The position numbers and the translations under genes are program-made. Below the pieces are notes generated by a model, which did no database searches, had not been told where the DNA came from, and worked only from the letters and a program-made list of their open reading frames with translations. This document shows, one piece after another, positions 24,544-34,256 of a stretch of DNA of 64,000 nt; position 1 is the first letter of the stretch, and each line of letters starts with the position of its first letter. The DNA is from Agrobacterium arsenijevicii (lineage in GTDB: Bacteria > Pseudomonadota > Alphaproteobacteria > Rhizobiales > Rhizobiaceae). The DNA lies in assembly GCA_000949895.1 (NCBI GenBank), contig JWIT01000019.1, positions 17,907 to 81,906 of the forward strand, written 5' to 3'.

Positions 24544-25428
24544 ATGTTCAAGGGATCAATTCCCGCCCTCATTACCCCGTTCACGGACAATGGTGCCGTG
24601 GACGAACAGGCATTTGCCGCCCATGTGGAATGGCAGATCGCCGAAGGCAGCAACGGTCTTGTGCCAGTGGGCACGACGGGGGAGTCTCCAACCCTCTCCC
24701 ATGACGAACACAAACGTGTCGTCGAGCTGTGCATTGAGGTAGCGGCGAAACGGGTTCCTGTCATTGCGGGCGCTGGCTCCAACAATACCGACGAGGCGAT
24801 CGAGCTTGCCCTGCACGCGCAGGATGCCGGCGCGGATGCGCTGCTGGTTGTCACACCCTATTACAACAAGCCGACGCAGAAGGGGCTTTTCGCCCATTTT
24901 TCCGCCGTGGCCGAAGCGGTGAAACTGCCGATCGTCATCTACAACATCCCACCGCGCTCGGTGGTGGATATGTCGCCGGAAACGATGGGCGCGCTGGTCA
25001 AGGCACACAAGAACATCGTCGGCGTCAAGGATGCGACGGGCAAGCTCGACCGTGTCTCCGAACAACGCATTACCTGCGGCAAGGATTTCATCCAGCTGTC
25101 GGGTGAGGATGGCACGGCACTTGGCTTCAACGCCCATGGTGGCGTCGGTTGCATCTCGGTCAGCGCCAATGTCGCGCCGCGTCTCTGTTCCGAGTTCCAG
25201 GCGGCGATGCTTGCGGGCGACTACGCCAAGGCGCTGGAGTATCAGGATCGCCTGATGCCGCTGCACCGGGCCATCTTCATGGAACCCGGCGTCTGCGGCA
25301 CCAAATATGCGCTTTCCAAGACGCGTGGCGGCAACCGCAAGGTTCGTTCGCCATTGATGAGCACGCTGGAACCGGCAACGGAAGCGGCGATCGACGCGGC
25401 GCTGAAACATGCCGGCCTGATGAACTGA
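24544..25428 (+). CDS. dapA: 4-hydroxy-tetrahydrodipicolinate synthase
   Basis: A 294-residue TIM-barrel enzyme that condenses pyruvate with aspartate semialdehyde, the first committed step to diaminopimelate and lysine. The Schiff-base Lys162 lies in GVKDATGK. Tyr134 of [10 protein letters not shown], Thr45 of GTTGES and Tyr107 of PYYNKP complete the proton-relay set. Length and motifs match DapA fully, rather than the NanA/KdgD aldolase relatives. The ATG at 24544 ([13 protein letters not shown]) gives the standard N-terminus, with AGGAG just upstream. It is followed by a strong terminator, then smpB, the dapA-smpB order seen in several rhizobia. Confidence 0.97.
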   Translation: MFKGSIPALITPFTDNGAVDEQAFAAHVEWQIAEGSNGLVPVGTTGESPTLSHDEHKRVVELCIEVAAKRVPVIAGAGSNNTDEAIELALHAQDAGADALLVVTPYYNKPTQKGLFAHFSAVAEAVKLPIVIYNIPPRSVVDMSPETMGALVKAHKNIVGVKDATGKLDRVSEQRITCGKDFIQLSGEDGTALGFNAHGGVGCISVSANVAPRLCSEFQAAMLAGDYAKALEYQDRLMPLHRAIFMEPGVCGTKYALSKTRGGNRKVRSPLMSTLEPATEAAIDAALKHAGLMN

Positions 25429-25448
25429 GAGACAATATAATCTCTGAG

Positions 25449-25500
25449 GGCGCGCGGAACGGCTTCTCGACAGAAGCTGTTCCGCGCGCCTTTTCTTTTT
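25449..25500 (+). terminator. Intrinsic terminator downstream of dapA
   Basis: A long, nearly perfect stem GGCGCGCGGAAC-GGCTTCT paired with AGAAGCTGTTCCGCGCGCC (25449-25490) is followed by TTTTCTTTTT. It separates dapA from smpB. Confidence 0.9.
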
Positions 25501-25587
25501 GTCGTGGCGATACTAAATAGAAGTTCGAAAACCGCTCTCGGCGGATAGGCCGCAGGCGCAATAAGAAAAACAAGGGATTGAAATATC

Positions 25588-26070
25588 ATGGCCCCCAAAG
25601 GCAGCCAGCGCGTGGTGAACAAGATCGTTGCGGAAAACCGCAAGGCTCGCTTTAACTACGAAATCATCGACACCTATGAGGCAGGCCTCGTGCTGACCGG
25701 CACCGAGGTCAAGGCGCTGCGCGAAGGCAAGGCGAACATCGCCGAATCCTACGCGTCGGACGAGGGCGATGAAATCTGGCTCATCAATTCCCATCTGCCG
25801 GAATACCTGCAGGCGAACCGGTTCAACCACGAGCCGCGCCGCCGCCGCAAGCTGCTGCTGAACAAGCGCGAGATCAACCGTCTGCGCGCCGGTATCAACC
25901 GCGAAGGCATGACGCTGGTGCCGCTGAAGGTCTATTTCAACGAAAAGGGCCGCGCGAAACTGGAACTGGCGCTGGCCAAGGGCAAGAAACTGCACGACAA
26001 GCGCGAGACGGAAAAAGAACGCGACTGGAACCGGCAGAAGTCCCGGCTGTTGAAGGGCAACAACGCTTAA
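25588..26070 (+). CDS. smpB: SsrA-binding protein SmpB
   Basis: A 160-residue RNA-binding protein that delivers tmRNA to ribosomes stalled on broken mRNA (trans-translation). It has the OB-fold with [35 protein letters not shown], the conserved ESYA and [20 protein letters not shown] segments, and a basic, partly disordered tail ([22 protein letters not shown]) that enters the mRNA channel. Length is normal. The ATG at 25588 gives the usual MAPKG N-terminus. It has its own promoter region after the dapA terminator. Confidence 0.97.
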   Translation: MAPKGSQRVVNKIVAENRKARFNYEIIDTYEAGLVLTGTEVKALREGKANIAESYASDEGDEIWLINSHLPEYLQANRFNHEPRRRRKLLLNKREINRLRAGINREGMTLVPLKVYFNEKGRAKLELALAKGKKLHDKRETEKERDWNRQKSRLLKGNNA

Positions 26071-26080
26071 AGCTTACTCC

Positions 26081-26194
26081 CTCATTCCTGTGCTTGTCAC
26101 AGGAATCCAGCCGCCGCGCGTCTGCGCGGCGAGAGGGTCGTTTCAGCCCAAGGACTTGGGCTGGCTAGATTCCTGTGACAAGCACAGGAATGAG
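26081..26194. repeat. 114-bp palindromic intergenic element, family B copy 2
   Basis: 26-bp terminal arms (26081-26106 and 26169-26194) are perfect inverted repeats, and each also folds alone with stem TCCTGTG/CACAGGA. The interior has a GCCGCGCG/CGCGGC hairpin and the palindrome AGCCCAAGGACTTGGGCT. Same length and orientation as copy 1 (12974-13087). It lies between convergent smpB and the chemoreceptor gene. Confidence 0.9.
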
Positions 26195-26232
26195 GAGAGT
26201 GAGGATGCTTTCGCCTCTGGAATAGACCGCTC

Positions 26233-27732
26233 TCAAGCTGCCCTGTAAGTCCGCTCCACATAGGACGTCGACGCCGAAACGCTGAAGCGGCTGACGAGGG
26301 CCGCAAGATTGGCGCTGACGTCGCTCAGATTATGCGTCGCCGCATTGGTTTCTTCCACCATTGCAGCGTTCTTCTGCGTCAGATTGTCCATGCTGTTGAT
26401 GGCGGCGCTGATTTCCTGGATGCCGACGGACTGCTCCTGCGCCGCCTTGGTCAGCGAGGCGATATGCTCCTGAATATGATCCACCTTGTTGCCGATGGTA
26501 TTCAAGGATTCGCCTGTCTTGTTGACCAGCGAGACGCCCTGCATCACGTCCGCGGAGGATTTGGAGATGAGGGTCTTGATTTCCTTGGCGGCGTTGGCTG
26601 AACGCTGCGCCAGCTCGCGCACTTCCTGGGCAACGACGGCGAAACCCTTGCCCGCTTCACCGGCACGCGCGGCTTCCACACCGGCATTCAGCGCCAGAAG
26701 GTTGGTCTGGAACGAAATCTCGTCAATGACGGAGATGATCTGGGTGATCTTCTGCGGCGACTCCTCGATGGCGCCCATTGCTTTTACCGCTTCCGTCACC
26801 ACATCCCGCGACCGCGCCGCCTCGACGGCCGAGCTTTCGACGATGGCCTTGGCCTCTTCGGAGCGCTGCGCCGAAAGCTTGGAAATGGTGGTGATCTCCT
26901 CGACGGCGGCGGCGGTTTCCTCAAGGGCTGCGGCCTGCTGTTCCGTCCGGCGGGCCATGTCGTCGGTTGCCGATGTCAGTTCGCGGGTATTGCCGGAAAT
27001 CTTGGTGGCTTCCTCGACGATCTGCGAAAATGCACTCGAGAGATTGCCGACCGCAGCGTTGAAATTGGCGACCAGCCCCTCGAATTGTGGTGCGGTCTTT
27101 TCCTTGATGCTGGAGGTGAGGTCGCCATTCGCCAGCTTGTTAAGGGCGCTGTTGAGCAGTTCGAGAACCTGCTCCTGCTCTTTCTTCATTTGCGCCTGCT
27201 GCGCCTCGACCTTCAGCCGCTCGGCGGCAAGCACGTCGAGGTAAACAGAAATTGAATAGTCCATGTCGAGAAGGGCGGCCTTGATCGTCACCGTCAGGGC
27301 GTCATTCAGCTTTTTGGCCTTCTTTTCCATGAAAAGGCCCTTCAATTCCGAATCAACAACGGCCTTGACGATGCCATCGAGCATCAGCGCATAACCGCCA
27401 ATATACCATCTCGGCTCCAGCCCCAGCCTTGCGTGGGTGCGGCCGATGGCGGTCACGGCGTCGGTATAGTCCGCATTGAAGGTGCCGGAGGCAATTCTTG
27501 TCCAGTGTTTCAGCTGCATGCCCTTGGCATGCTGGACATGCGCGTCGTTCGCAAAGAACTTCGCCGTTTCCGGCACCGCGCGGGCCTTCGCATAAAAACG
27601 GTCGAGAGAGGCGTCGAGGGAGCCGGTGATGACGCCCTTCATGTCTGAAAGTTTTTGCCGTTGCTCTTGGCCAAGCCCCAGAAAATTCAGTCTTTCGTCG
27701 AGTTGTTGATTGGTTTTTACTTGGCCATGCAT
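26233..27732 (-). CDS. Globin-coupled methyl-accepting chemotaxis protein
   Basis: A 499-residue soluble chemoreceptor with no membrane segment. The N-terminal protoglobin domain (about 10-165) has the proximal heme ligand at about His100 in [19 protein letters not shown], as in HemAT aerotaxis sensors. A HAMP-like linker and coiled coil follow (about 180-280). The MCP signalling tip is [38 protein letters not shown] (about 340-380), with methylation-helix Gln/Glu pairs on both sides. Likely role: cytoplasmic oxygen (or CO/NO) sensing that drives CheA and so aerotaxis. No other che genes are adjacent, which is common for satellite receptors. Confidence 0.93.
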   Translation of the reverse strand: MHGQVKTNQQLDERLNFLGLGQEQRQKLSDMKGVITGSLDASLDRFYAKARAVPETAKFFANDAHVQHAKGMQLKHWTRIASGTFNADYTDAVTAIGRTHARLGLEPRWYIGGYALMLDGIVKAVVDSELKGLFMEKKAKKLNDALTVTIKAALLDMDYSISVYLDVLAAERLKVEAQQAQMKKEQEQVLELLNSALNKLANGDLTSSIKEKTAPQFEGLVANFNAAVGNLSSAFSQIVEEATKISGNTRELTSATDDMARRTEQQAAALEETAAAVEEITTISKLSAQRSEEAKAIVESSAVEAARSRDVVTEAVKAMGAIEESPQKITQIISVIDEISFQTNLLALNAGVEAARAGEAGKGFAVVAQEVRELAQRSANAAKEIKTLISKSSADVMQGVSLVNKTGESLNTIGNKVDHIQEHIASLTKAAQEQSVGIQEISAAINSMDNLTQKNAAMVEETNAATHNLSDVSANLAALVSRFSVSASTSYVERTYRAA

Positions 27733-27956
27733 GTCTGAACATCCTGATTTGACACCGAAATCACGTCGTTGGTGCCTTTGGGTGATTTAGACACGCCTAA
27801 AATTAACCAAGATATAATTTTGACTGGCCGAATTTGATGTTTGTTAATTTTAAGGGGAATTTTGCGGCGGTGACACATGGCTGCGAGACCAAACAAAAAC
27901 GCGCCCGCCTTGCAGACGGACGCGTTCTCATTGTGTCGGCGGCGTAAAGACCGGGA

Positions 27957-28526
27957 TCAGATCGTCTCGGGGCTTTCGACGTGCCGGGCAGGGCGCTCGT
28001 TCGGGTCACGCCCGATTTCGGCCTTCAACGTCATCAGATCAATGAAGTGATCGGCCTGCCTGCGCAGGTCGTCGGCGATCATTGCGGGCTGCGTGGCCAT
28101 GGTGGAAACCACGGAAACCTTGCGGCCCTTGCGCTGAAGGGCGTCCACCAGCTTGGTGAAATCGCCGTCGCCGGAAAACAGAACCAGATGATCGACGGTC
28201 TCGGACTGTTCCATGGCATCGACAGCAAGTTCGATATCCATGTTGCCCTTGATCTTGCGGCGGCCGAGAGCGTCGGTGAATTCCTTCGCCGGCTTCGTCA
28301 CGACCTTGTAACCGTTATAATCCAGCCAATCGATTAGAGGACGGATCGAAGAATATTCCTGATCTTCGATCAATGCGGTGTAATAATAGGCGCGCAGCAG
28401 GTATCCGCGCTTCTGAAACGCCTTAAGAAGCTTGCGATAGTCAATATCGAACCCCAGGCTTTTAGATGCTGCATAAAGATTGGCTCCATCTATAAAGAGC
28501 GCAATTTTCTCCCGTGGATCGAACAT
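27957..28526 (-). CDS. NYN-domain (LabA/DUF88) ribonuclease-like protein
   Basis: A 189-residue protein with the PIN-like NYN fold. FIDGANLYAASKSLG (first catalytic Asp at about 13) is followed by KGNMDIELAVDAM and LVLFSGDGDFTKLVDALQRKGRKVSVVS with the later acidic residues, giving the four-acid metal-binding set. The family is believed to process or degrade RNA; LabA in cyanobacteria influences clock output. The target is unknown. The start at 28526 (MFDPREK) is chosen because the upstream in-frame part is unlike the family. Confidence 0.85.
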   Translation of the reverse strand: MFDPREKIALFIDGANLYAASKSLGFDIDYRKLLKAFQKRGYLLRAYYYTALIEDQEYSSIRPLIDWLDYNGYKVVTKPAKEFTDALGRRKIKGNMDIELAVDAMEQSETVDHLVLFSGDGDFTKLVDALQRKGRKVSVVSTMATQPAMIADDLRRQADHFIDLMTLKAEIGRDPNERPARHVESPETI

Positions 28527-28919
28527 TCCATCCCATTCCTTTTTTGGAAAGGCCATTGTCTGGCTTTTATATCCGGTCGATAAAGCGAAAAAATATGTCG
28601 CATTCAACGAGTTTCGCGCATCGCCGTTGCGTTTTAAGTAAGCTACCTTCCCGCGTATTCCAAGACAAATTTGCTAGACAATTTGTTCCGGAGACGCCAA
28701 ACTTAGCGGATAAGGTGCCAAAAGACGCCAAAGACAGGAAAAACTTGAATTCCGCGGCTAATGGCTGTATCGGAAGCCGGACAGCATCGTCGCGAGAAAT
28801 CATAAGTGTTTTTCGCAAAGCACGAGGCGCAGATTCAATAAGGTTAGAGTGGCCCTTGTGCATCCGCAAGAACGCACGGCACTTTGATCGGCGACACCAC
28901 GACCCATAAAGGACAGGCA
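28527..28919. other. Divergent promoter region between NYN gene and rpoZ
   Basis: 393 bp without a credible gene. It must contain the promoter of rpoZ; no strong hairpin, repeat or RNA gene is evident. The stretch just before rpoZ (CACGACCCATAAAGGACAGGCA) supplies the AAGGA ribosome binding site. Confidence 0.5.
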
Positions 28920-29312
28920 ATGGCCCGCGTCACAGTAGAAGATTGCATTGATAAAGTAGACAACCGTTTCGAGCTGGTCCTTCTCGCAAGCCACCGTGCG
29001 CGCCAGATTTCCCAGGGCTCGTCCATCACGGTTGACCGCGATAACGACAAGAACCCGGTTGTAGCGCTGCGCGAAATCGCCGACGAGATGCTTTCGCCCG
29101 ACGACCTCAAGGAAGACCTCATCCATTCGCTGCAGAAGCATGTTGAAGTGGACGAGCCCGAGCCCGATCCGGTCACGCTCGCAGCCTCCGCTTCTGCCGA
29201 TGGCGAAGACGACGACCAGCCGGAAACCGTTACTTTCGACCAGATGTCGGAAGAAGAACTGCTGGCCGGTATCGAAGGCCTTGTGCCGCCAGAGAAAAAT
29301 GACGACTATTGA
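28920..29312 (+). CDS. rpoZ: RNA polymerase omega subunit
   Basis: A 130-residue omega subunit, which stabilises beta-prime folding and, with DksA, forms part of the ppGpp site on RNA polymerase. The opening [30 protein letters not shown] is diagnostic, followed by the [11 protein letters not shown] helix and the long acidic C-terminal tail normal in rhizobia (about residues 75-130). The ATG at 28920 has AAGGACA upstream. It precedes the ppGpp synthetase/hydrolase gene, the usual rpoZ-spoT pairing; a terminator between the two suggests that they are at least partly separate units. Confidence 0.97.
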   Translation: MARVTVEDCIDKVDNRFELVLLASHRARQISQGSSITVDRDNDKNPVVALREIADEMLSPDDLKEDLIHSLQKHVEVDEPEPDPVTLAASASADGEDDDQPETVTFDQMSEEELLAGIEGLVPPEKNDDY

Positions 29313-29398
29313 TCTGACTTTATGACGCCATGACAGCCGGTGGTTACCGTCTGTCAATATTTGCCGTCATAATCTGATCCCTATTGATGCAGCATTGT

Positions 29399-29431
29399 GC
29401 GCCGACCCCAAGGTTGGCGCGCTTTCTTTTT
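29399..29431 (+). terminator. Intrinsic terminator between rpoZ and rsh
   Basis: GCGCCGACC (29399-29407) pairs with GGTTGGCGC (29412-29420), one G-T pair, four-base loop, followed by GCTTTCTTTTT. It ends only 13 bp before the rsh start codon, so rsh is either read through it or started within it. Confidence 0.7.
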
Positions 29432-29443
29432 GTGGAATATCGC

Positions 29444-31678
29444 ATGATGCGGCAGTACGAACTCGTTGAGCGGGTTCAAAAATATAAACCGGATGCGAAT
29501 GAGGCCCTGCTGAACAAGGCCTATGTTTATGCCATGCAGAAACATGGCCAGCAAAAGCGGGCCAATGGCGACCCCTATATCTCGCATCCGCTGGAAGTTG
29601 CCGCCATCCTGACGGAAATGCATCTCGACGAATCGACCATCGCTGTTGCGCTGCTGCACGATACGATCGAGGACACCACCGCCACCCGTGCTGAAATCGA
29701 CGAGCTTTTCGGCGAAGACATCGGCAGGCTGGTGGAGGGGCTCACCAAGCTCAAGAAGCTCGATCTCGTTACCCGCAAGGCCAAGCAGGCCGAAAACCTG
29801 CGCAAGCTGCTGCTTGCCATTTCCGACGACGTGCGCGTTCTTCTGGTCAAGCTCGCCGACCGCCTGCACAACATGCGCACCATGGAATATATGCCGGCTG
29901 ACAAGCGCAGCCGCATTTCCGAAGAGACCATGGAAATCTATGCGCCGCTTGCCGGCCGCATGGGCATGCAGGATATGCGCGACGAGCTGGAGGACCTGTC
30001 CTTCCGTTATCTCAATCCGGAAGCCTATGAGACGGTGACCAACCGCCTGCAGGAACTGGAAACGCGCAACGAAGGGCTCATCAAGAAGATCGAGGACGAG
30101 TTGCGTGAGCTTCTCGTGGCGAACGGCCTGATCGGGGCCAACGTCAAGGGGCGTCAGAAGAAGCCCTATTCAGTATTCCGCAAGATGCAGTCGAAGTCGC
30201 TCTCCTTCGAGCAGCTTTCCGACGTCTACGGTTTTCGCATTCTGGTGGACGATATTCCCTCCTGCTACCGGGCGCTGGGCATCGTGCACACCCGCTGGCG
30301 CGTGGTGCCGGGCCGCTTCAAGGATTATATCTCCACACCGAAGCAGAACGACTACCGTTCCATCCACACCACCATCGTTGGCCCTTCGCGCCAGCGTATC
30401 GAGCTGCAACTGCGCACCAAGCGCATGCACGAGATCGCCGAATTCGGCATCGCCGCCCATGCGCTTTACAAGGACGGCGAAAACGGGGAGGGCGATCTGC
30501 TCTCCAAGGAGTCGAACGCCTATTCGTGGCTGCGCCACACCATCGAATCGCTGGCCGAAGGCGACAGCCCGGAAGAGTTCCTCGAACACACCAAGCTGGA
30601 ACTGTTCCAGGACCAGGTGTTCTGCTTCACGCCCAAGGGCAAGCTGATTGCGCTGCCGCGTGGCGCCACGCCCATCGATTTCGCCTATGCGGTGCATACC
30701 AACATTGGCGATACGACCGTTGGCGCCAAGATCAACGGGCGGATCATGCCGCTCGTGACCCGGCTCAACAACGGCGACGAGGTGGAGATCATCCGCTCGG
30801 GCGTGCAGGTGCCGCCTGCCGCATGGGAAGAGGTGGTGGTGACGGGCAAGGCCCGCTCGGCCATCCGCCGCGCCACCCGTATGGCGATCCGCAAGCAATA
30901 TTCCGGCCTCGGCTATCGTATTCTCGAGCGCACCTTCGAGCGCGCCGGCAAGGCCTTCTCGCGGGAAGCCCTGAAGCCCGTGCTGCATCGTCTGGCGCAG
31001 AAGGATGTGGAAGACGCGATCGCTGCCGTCGGGCGCGGTGAGGTTTCCTCGCTCGATGTGCTGCGTGCGGTCTATCCGGATTATCAGGACGAGCGCGTCA
31101 CGGTGAAGATGACCGGCGACGACGGCTGGTTCAACATGCGCAGCGCTTCCGGCATGGTCTTCAAGATCCCCGGAAAGTCGCGCTCCGTTCTGGAGGACGA
31201 TGGCGCGGCCGAAATGCTGGATGGGCCGGACCCGCTGCCCATCCGTGGTCTTTCCGGCAATGTCGACGTGCATTTCGGTGCAGCCGGCGCCGTTCCCGGT
31301 GACCGCATCGTCGGCATCATGGAAAAAGGTAAGGGCATCACCATATATCCCATTCAGGCGCCGGCGCTGCAGCGTTTCGATGATGAGCCGGAGCGCTGGA
31401 TCGATGTCCGCTGGGATCTCGACGAGGCGAACAAGTCGCGCTTTATGGCGCGGGTGATGATCAATGCGCTGAACGAGCCGGGCACGCTCGCCTCGGTGGC
31501 GCAATCGATCGCGACGCTGGATGTCAACATCCGTGGTCTCAACATGGTCCGCATCGGCACGGATTTCTCCGAGCTGGCGCTGGATGTCGAGGTCTGGGAT
31601 TTGCGGCAATTGAATCAGCTGTTGTCGCAGCTGAAAGACCTCGATTGCGTCTCTACGGTCACTCGTGCCTTCGATTGA
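29444..31678 (+). CDS. rsh: Bifunctional (p)ppGpp synthetase/hydrolase Rsh (RelA/SpoT homologue)
   Basis: A 744-residue long RSH protein, the alarmone enzyme of the stringent response. The HD hydrolase domain is intact (His72-Asp73 in ALLHDTIED, and LADRLHNMRTMEYM). The synthetase domain has DYRSIHTTIVGPSRQRIELQLRTKRMHEIAEFGIAAHALYK (about 300-345), so both activities are predicted. TGS (about 390-450, PRGATPIDFAYAVHT), helical/zinc-finger-like and C-terminal ACT (about 665-744) domains follow. In most rhizobia this single Rsh makes and destroys ppGpp. The start at 29444 (MMRQYELVERVQ) is preferred over one 60 bp upstream that overlaps the terminator stem. Confidence 0.96.
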   Translation: MMRQYELVERVQKYKPDANEALLNKAYVYAMQKHGQQKRANGDPYISHPLEVAAILTEMHLDESTIAVALLHDTIEDTTATRAEIDELFGEDIGRLVEGLTKLKKLDLVTRKAKQAENLRKLLLAISDDVRVLLVKLADRLHNMRTMEYMPADKRSRISEETMEIYAPLAGRMGMQDMRDELEDLSFRYLNPEAYETVTNRLQELETRNEGLIKKIEDELRELLVANGLIGANVKGRQKKPYSVFRKMQSKSLSFEQLSDVYGFRILVDDIPSCYRALGIVHTRWRVVPGRFKDYISTPKQNDYRSIHTTIVGPSRQRIELQLRTKRMHEIAEFGIAAHALYKDGENGEGDLLSKESNAYSWLRHTIESLAEGDSPEEFLEHTKLELFQDQVFCFTPKGKLIALPRGATPIDFAYAVHTNIGDTTVGAKINGRIMPLVTRLNNGDEVEIIRSGVQVPPAAWEEVVVTGKARSAIRRATRMAIRKQYSGLGYRILERTFERAGKAFSREALKPVLHRLAQKDVEDAIAAVGRGEVSSLDVLRAVYPDYQDERVTVKMTGDDGWFNMRSASGMVFKIPGKSRSVLEDDGAAEMLDGPDPLPIRGLSGNVDVHFGAAGAVPGDRIVGIMEKGKGITIYPIQAPALQRFDDEPERWIDVRWDLDEANKSRFMARVMINALNEPGTLASVAQSIATLDVNIRGLNMVRIGTDFSELALDVEVWDLRQLNQLLSQLKDLDCVSTVTRAFD

Positions 31679-31704
31679 GGCATTTTTGATCATTCGCACA
31701 TTCC

Positions 31705-31750
31705 AAAAGGCCGACGCTATGCGCTGAATGCATGGCAGCGGCCTTTTCCT
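31705..31750 (+). terminator. Probable terminator downstream of rsh
   Basis: AAAAGGCCG (31705-31713) pairs perfectly with CGGCCTTTT (31739-31747), with an inner GCtATGC/GCATgGC hairpin. The trailing TTTTCCTGTCT gives a moderate U-tract. Confidence 0.7.
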
Positions 31751-31874
31751 GTCTCTGGTCGCAGGTGTGGTTTGCGACTATCTTCCTTTCAGAAATTGAA
31801 AACGGAAAACGCGGCGTGCCGGTGGTCCTTCACCGATGAGAAACGCCATTTCCAAACTGAAAGGACATGAAATC

Positions 31875-32021
31875 ATGTTTACTCCGCTTCGCAAGATCGC
31901 CCGTGCAGTTCGTGGCAAGACGACCCAGGAACGCGAATTCGAATATCTCAGCGGCTCCGTGTCGAATGTCGACCTCGAGTTCCGTCAGCGCGAAATCGAC
32001 CGCGGCCTGTTCCGCCGGTAA
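31875..32021 (+). CDS. DUF3563 family small protein
   Basis: A 48-residue, highly charged protein of the DUF3563 type. It opens MFTPLRKIARAVRGKTTQE, a basic amphipathic helix, followed by EREFEYLSGSVSNVDLEFRQREIDRGLFRR. The central Y-L-x-x-S-x-x-x-D-L-E-x-R-x-R-E-I-D core is the family signature as I know it. AAAGGACATGAAATC precedes the ATG at 31875. The function is unknown. It has its own leader after the rsh terminator. Confidence 0.82.
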   Translation: MFTPLRKIARAVRGKTTQEREFEYLSGSVSNVDLEFRQREIDRGLFRR

Positions 32022-32319
32022 TGCACTCAGCGCATGGCAGCCCTTCGCCATGCGTATGCGGTTCGCAAGATTTGCGGCCATTGTAGCCCGGTCTCACGGG
32101 CTGCGTCATAAGAATGTATGCGGATGCACGCCCATGAGCGGGCATCCGGTGTGAGGCCGCCCCTTTGCGGATGGCCTTTGTCTCGCGGCGCCGCGCCATG
32201 ATAAGCGCCTGCGCCCGCCCGGCTTCCACACGCAAAACCGCATGCACAATGCGTTCGCCGCAGCTGAATGTGGCTTTGTGCCTCTTGGCGGCACCGGAAC
32301 GATGAAATAGACTGCCGCC
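32022..32319. other. Intergenic region with no gene seen
   Basis: About 300 bp between the DUF3563 and DUF2062 genes. It contains a small hairpin AGCCCGGTCTCACGGGCT near 32087-32104. In many rhizobia pyrE lies in this neighbourhood; nothing here resembles it or a remnant of it. Confidence 0.5.
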
Positions 32320-32898
32320 ATGCCGTTTCGCCGCCGTGAACCTGTTGGTTTTTCAGAGAAGATTCGCGACCTCTTTTGGCCGCGCACGGGTTTTACCCGT
32401 TCGCTGCGCTATATGAAGCTGCGTCTCCTGCGGCTTTCCGCGTCTCCGCATTCGATTGCCGCTGGCGTTGCGCTGGGTATCGGCGTGGCGTGGACGCCGT
32501 TTCTCGGTGTTCATATCATCATCGCCATGGCGCTCGGTTTCCTCATGCGCGTCAATCTCGTCGCGGCCGCACTCGGCACCACCTTTGCCAATCCCCTGAC
32601 ATTTCCGTTCATATGGGCATCCACCTGGGAACTGGGGCACTTCCTCCTCGGGCGCCAGAAGGAGGCGGGGGCGGCACATGTGGATTTCGTCGCGCTGTTC
32701 AACCATCTCGAATTCCGGCAGATATGGACGCCGGTGCTGGAACCCATGACCGTCGGCGCGCTTCTTCCCGCGACCGTCAGTGCAGTCATCGCCTATGTCG
32801 TCGTCTACAGCCTCATCAGCGGCTTCCAGCGCCGCAAGATGGAAAATCTCGCGCACCGCGCCGCCAACAAGAATGCGTCTCTGGAGATGTTGAAATGA
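32320..32898 (+). CDS. DUF2062 membrane protein
   Basis: A 192-residue inner-membrane protein with the DUF2062 core. A basic N-terminus leads into [30 protein letters not shown] (the conserved G-x-x-x-x-x-P motif), then the pore-like [25 protein letters not shown] and a C-terminal helix ([22 protein letters not shown]). The family is widespread next to lipid or acyl-carrier genes but its biochemical role is unknown. Its stop overlaps the acpS start (ATGA), so the two are translationally coupled. Confidence 0.88.
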   Translation: MPFRRREPVGFSEKIRDLFWPRTGFTRSLRYMKLRLLRLSASPHSIAAGVALGIGVAWTPFLGVHIIIAMALGFLMRVNLVAAALGTTFANPLTFPFIWASTWELGHFLLGRQKEAGAAHVDFVALFNHLEFRQIWTPVLEPMTVGALLPATVSAVIAYVVVYSLISGFQRRKMENLAHRAANKNASLEMLK

Positions 32899-33299
32899 TC
32901 CTTGGATTGGGCAGCGACCTGATCGATATCCGCCGCGTTGAACATTCGCTCACCCGTTTCGGCGAACGTTTCACGCATCGCTGTTTCACCGATATCGAGC
33001 GCGCCAAATCCGATGGCCGCAAGAACCGCGCCGCATCCTATGCCAAGCGTTTCGCCGCCAAGGAGGCCTGTTCCAAGGCGCTCGGAACCGGTCTTGCAAA
33101 CGGCGTTTTCTGGAAGGACATGGGGGTCGTCAATCTCCCGGGCGGCAAGCCGACCATGTTGCTCACCAACGGTGCAGCGGAAAGGCTGGCGGCCATGCTG
33201 CCCGCCGGTCACCGCGCCAATATCCATCTGACGATCACGGACGACTTCCCCTACGCTCAGGCATTTGTGATTATCGAGGCGCTTGCCGTGAGCGACTGA
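32895..33299 (+). CDS. acpS: Holo-[acyl-carrier-protein] synthase
   Basis: A 134-residue AcpS that transfers 4-phosphopantetheine from CoA to acyl carrier proteins. The Mg2+-binding Asp8 is in [28 protein letters not shown] (about 53-64) contains the Glu/Lys catalytic pair, and GKPTMLL and [15 protein letters not shown] complete the fold. It begins inside the DUF2062 stop codon. It lies upstream of lepB-rnc-era, a common alphaproteobacterial cluster for envelope and RNA processing. Confidence 0.95.
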   Translation: MILGLGSDLIDIRRVEHSLTRFGERFTHRCFTDIERAKSDGRKNRAASYAKRFAAKEACSKALGTGLANGVFWKDMGVVNLPGGKPTMLLTNGAAERLAAMLPAGHRANIHLTITDDFPYAQAFVIIEALAVSD

Positions 33300-33509
33300 A
33301 ACCGCAGGCTGCCGCAATGGCGGCCTATTTGCAGGCGTATGACAGAAGCGCTTCCCTTCGGGCTGGAAAGGTTCTAGAGAAGTCGCAGAAATATGAAAGC
33401 GTTGCAGGCTGCGTGAAAATCGCTTCACCCGCCGCAAACGCGACCAGACAACGGCCCGGATATCTTCGTAAAATCGCAGGAACCGGTAAACAATCAGGCA
33501 GGTCTTTAA

Positions 33510-34256
33510 GTGTCCGAAAAAGCTGAAAAGAAGCAGAACGCCCTCTGGGAAAACGTCAAGGTCATCATTCAGGCGCTGCTGCTGGCCATGGTCATCCGCA
33601 CAGTTCTGTTCCAGCCCTTCACGATCCCATCAGGCTCGATGATGCCGACGCTGCTGGTGGGTGACTATCTTTTTGTCAACAAGTTCTCCTACGGCTATTC
33701 GAAATATTCGCTGCCCTTTTCTCCGAACCTGTTTTCGGGCCGTATTCTCGAATTCAGCAAGCCCAAGCGTGGCGATGTCGTGGTGTTCCGCCTGCCGCCC
33801 AATCCTGAAGTCGATTACATCAAGCGTCTCGTCGGCTTGCCCGGTGACCGCGTCCAGGTGACGAACGGCGTGCTGTTCATCAACGGCCAGCCGGTTCCAA
33901 AGCAACCCGACGGCACCTTCACCTCCGATTACCGTGCCGATCCGGGCGCCAATGTGCCGGTTTTCCGCGAAACGCTGGATAATGGCGTCACCTACGACAC
34001 GCTCGATCAGTCGCCCGATTCGCGCGGCGACAACACCCGCGAATTCCTGGTGCCGGAAGGCCATTATTTCATGATGGGCGATAACCGCGACAATTCGCTC
34101 GACAGCCGTTTCGACGTCGGTTTTGTGCCGGAAGAAAACCTGATCGGCCGCGCCAGCGTCATCTTCTTCTCGCTGGGTAACGACACGCCGTTCAGCCGCA
34201 TCTGGGACTGGCCGTCCAACATGCGCTGGGACCGTCTCTTCAAGGTTGTCGGATGA
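33510..34256 (+). CDS. lepB: Signal peptidase I
   Basis: A 248-residue membrane protease that removes signal peptides from exported proteins. One N-terminal membrane helix (about 15-37) precedes the catalytic Ser43 in PSGSMMPTLLVGDY. The general-base Lys105 is in VDYIKRLVGLPGDRV, and GDNRDNSLDSR is box E. The start is GTG at 33510, about 210 bp after acpS. The stop overlaps the rnc start (ATGA), so lepB and rnc are coupled. The periplasmic domain is of normal length for the short alphaproteobacterial type. Confidence 0.97.
   Translation: MSEKAEKKQNALWENVKVIIQALLLAMVIRTVLFQPFTIPSGSMMPTLLVGDYLFVNKFSYGYSKYSLPFSPNLFSGRILEFSKPKRGDVVVFRLPPNPEVDYIKRLVGLPGDRVQVTNGVLFINGQPVPKQPDGTFTSDYRADPGANVPVFRETLDNGVTYDTLDQSPDSRGDNTREFLVPEGHYFMMGDNRDNSLDSRFDVGFVPEENLIGRASVIFFSLGNDTPFSRIWDWPSNMRWDRLFKVVG

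Noticed and set aside
30170..31699. 509-codon minus-strand frame
   Set aside because: Antisense shadow of rsh; no domain and no ribosome binding site.
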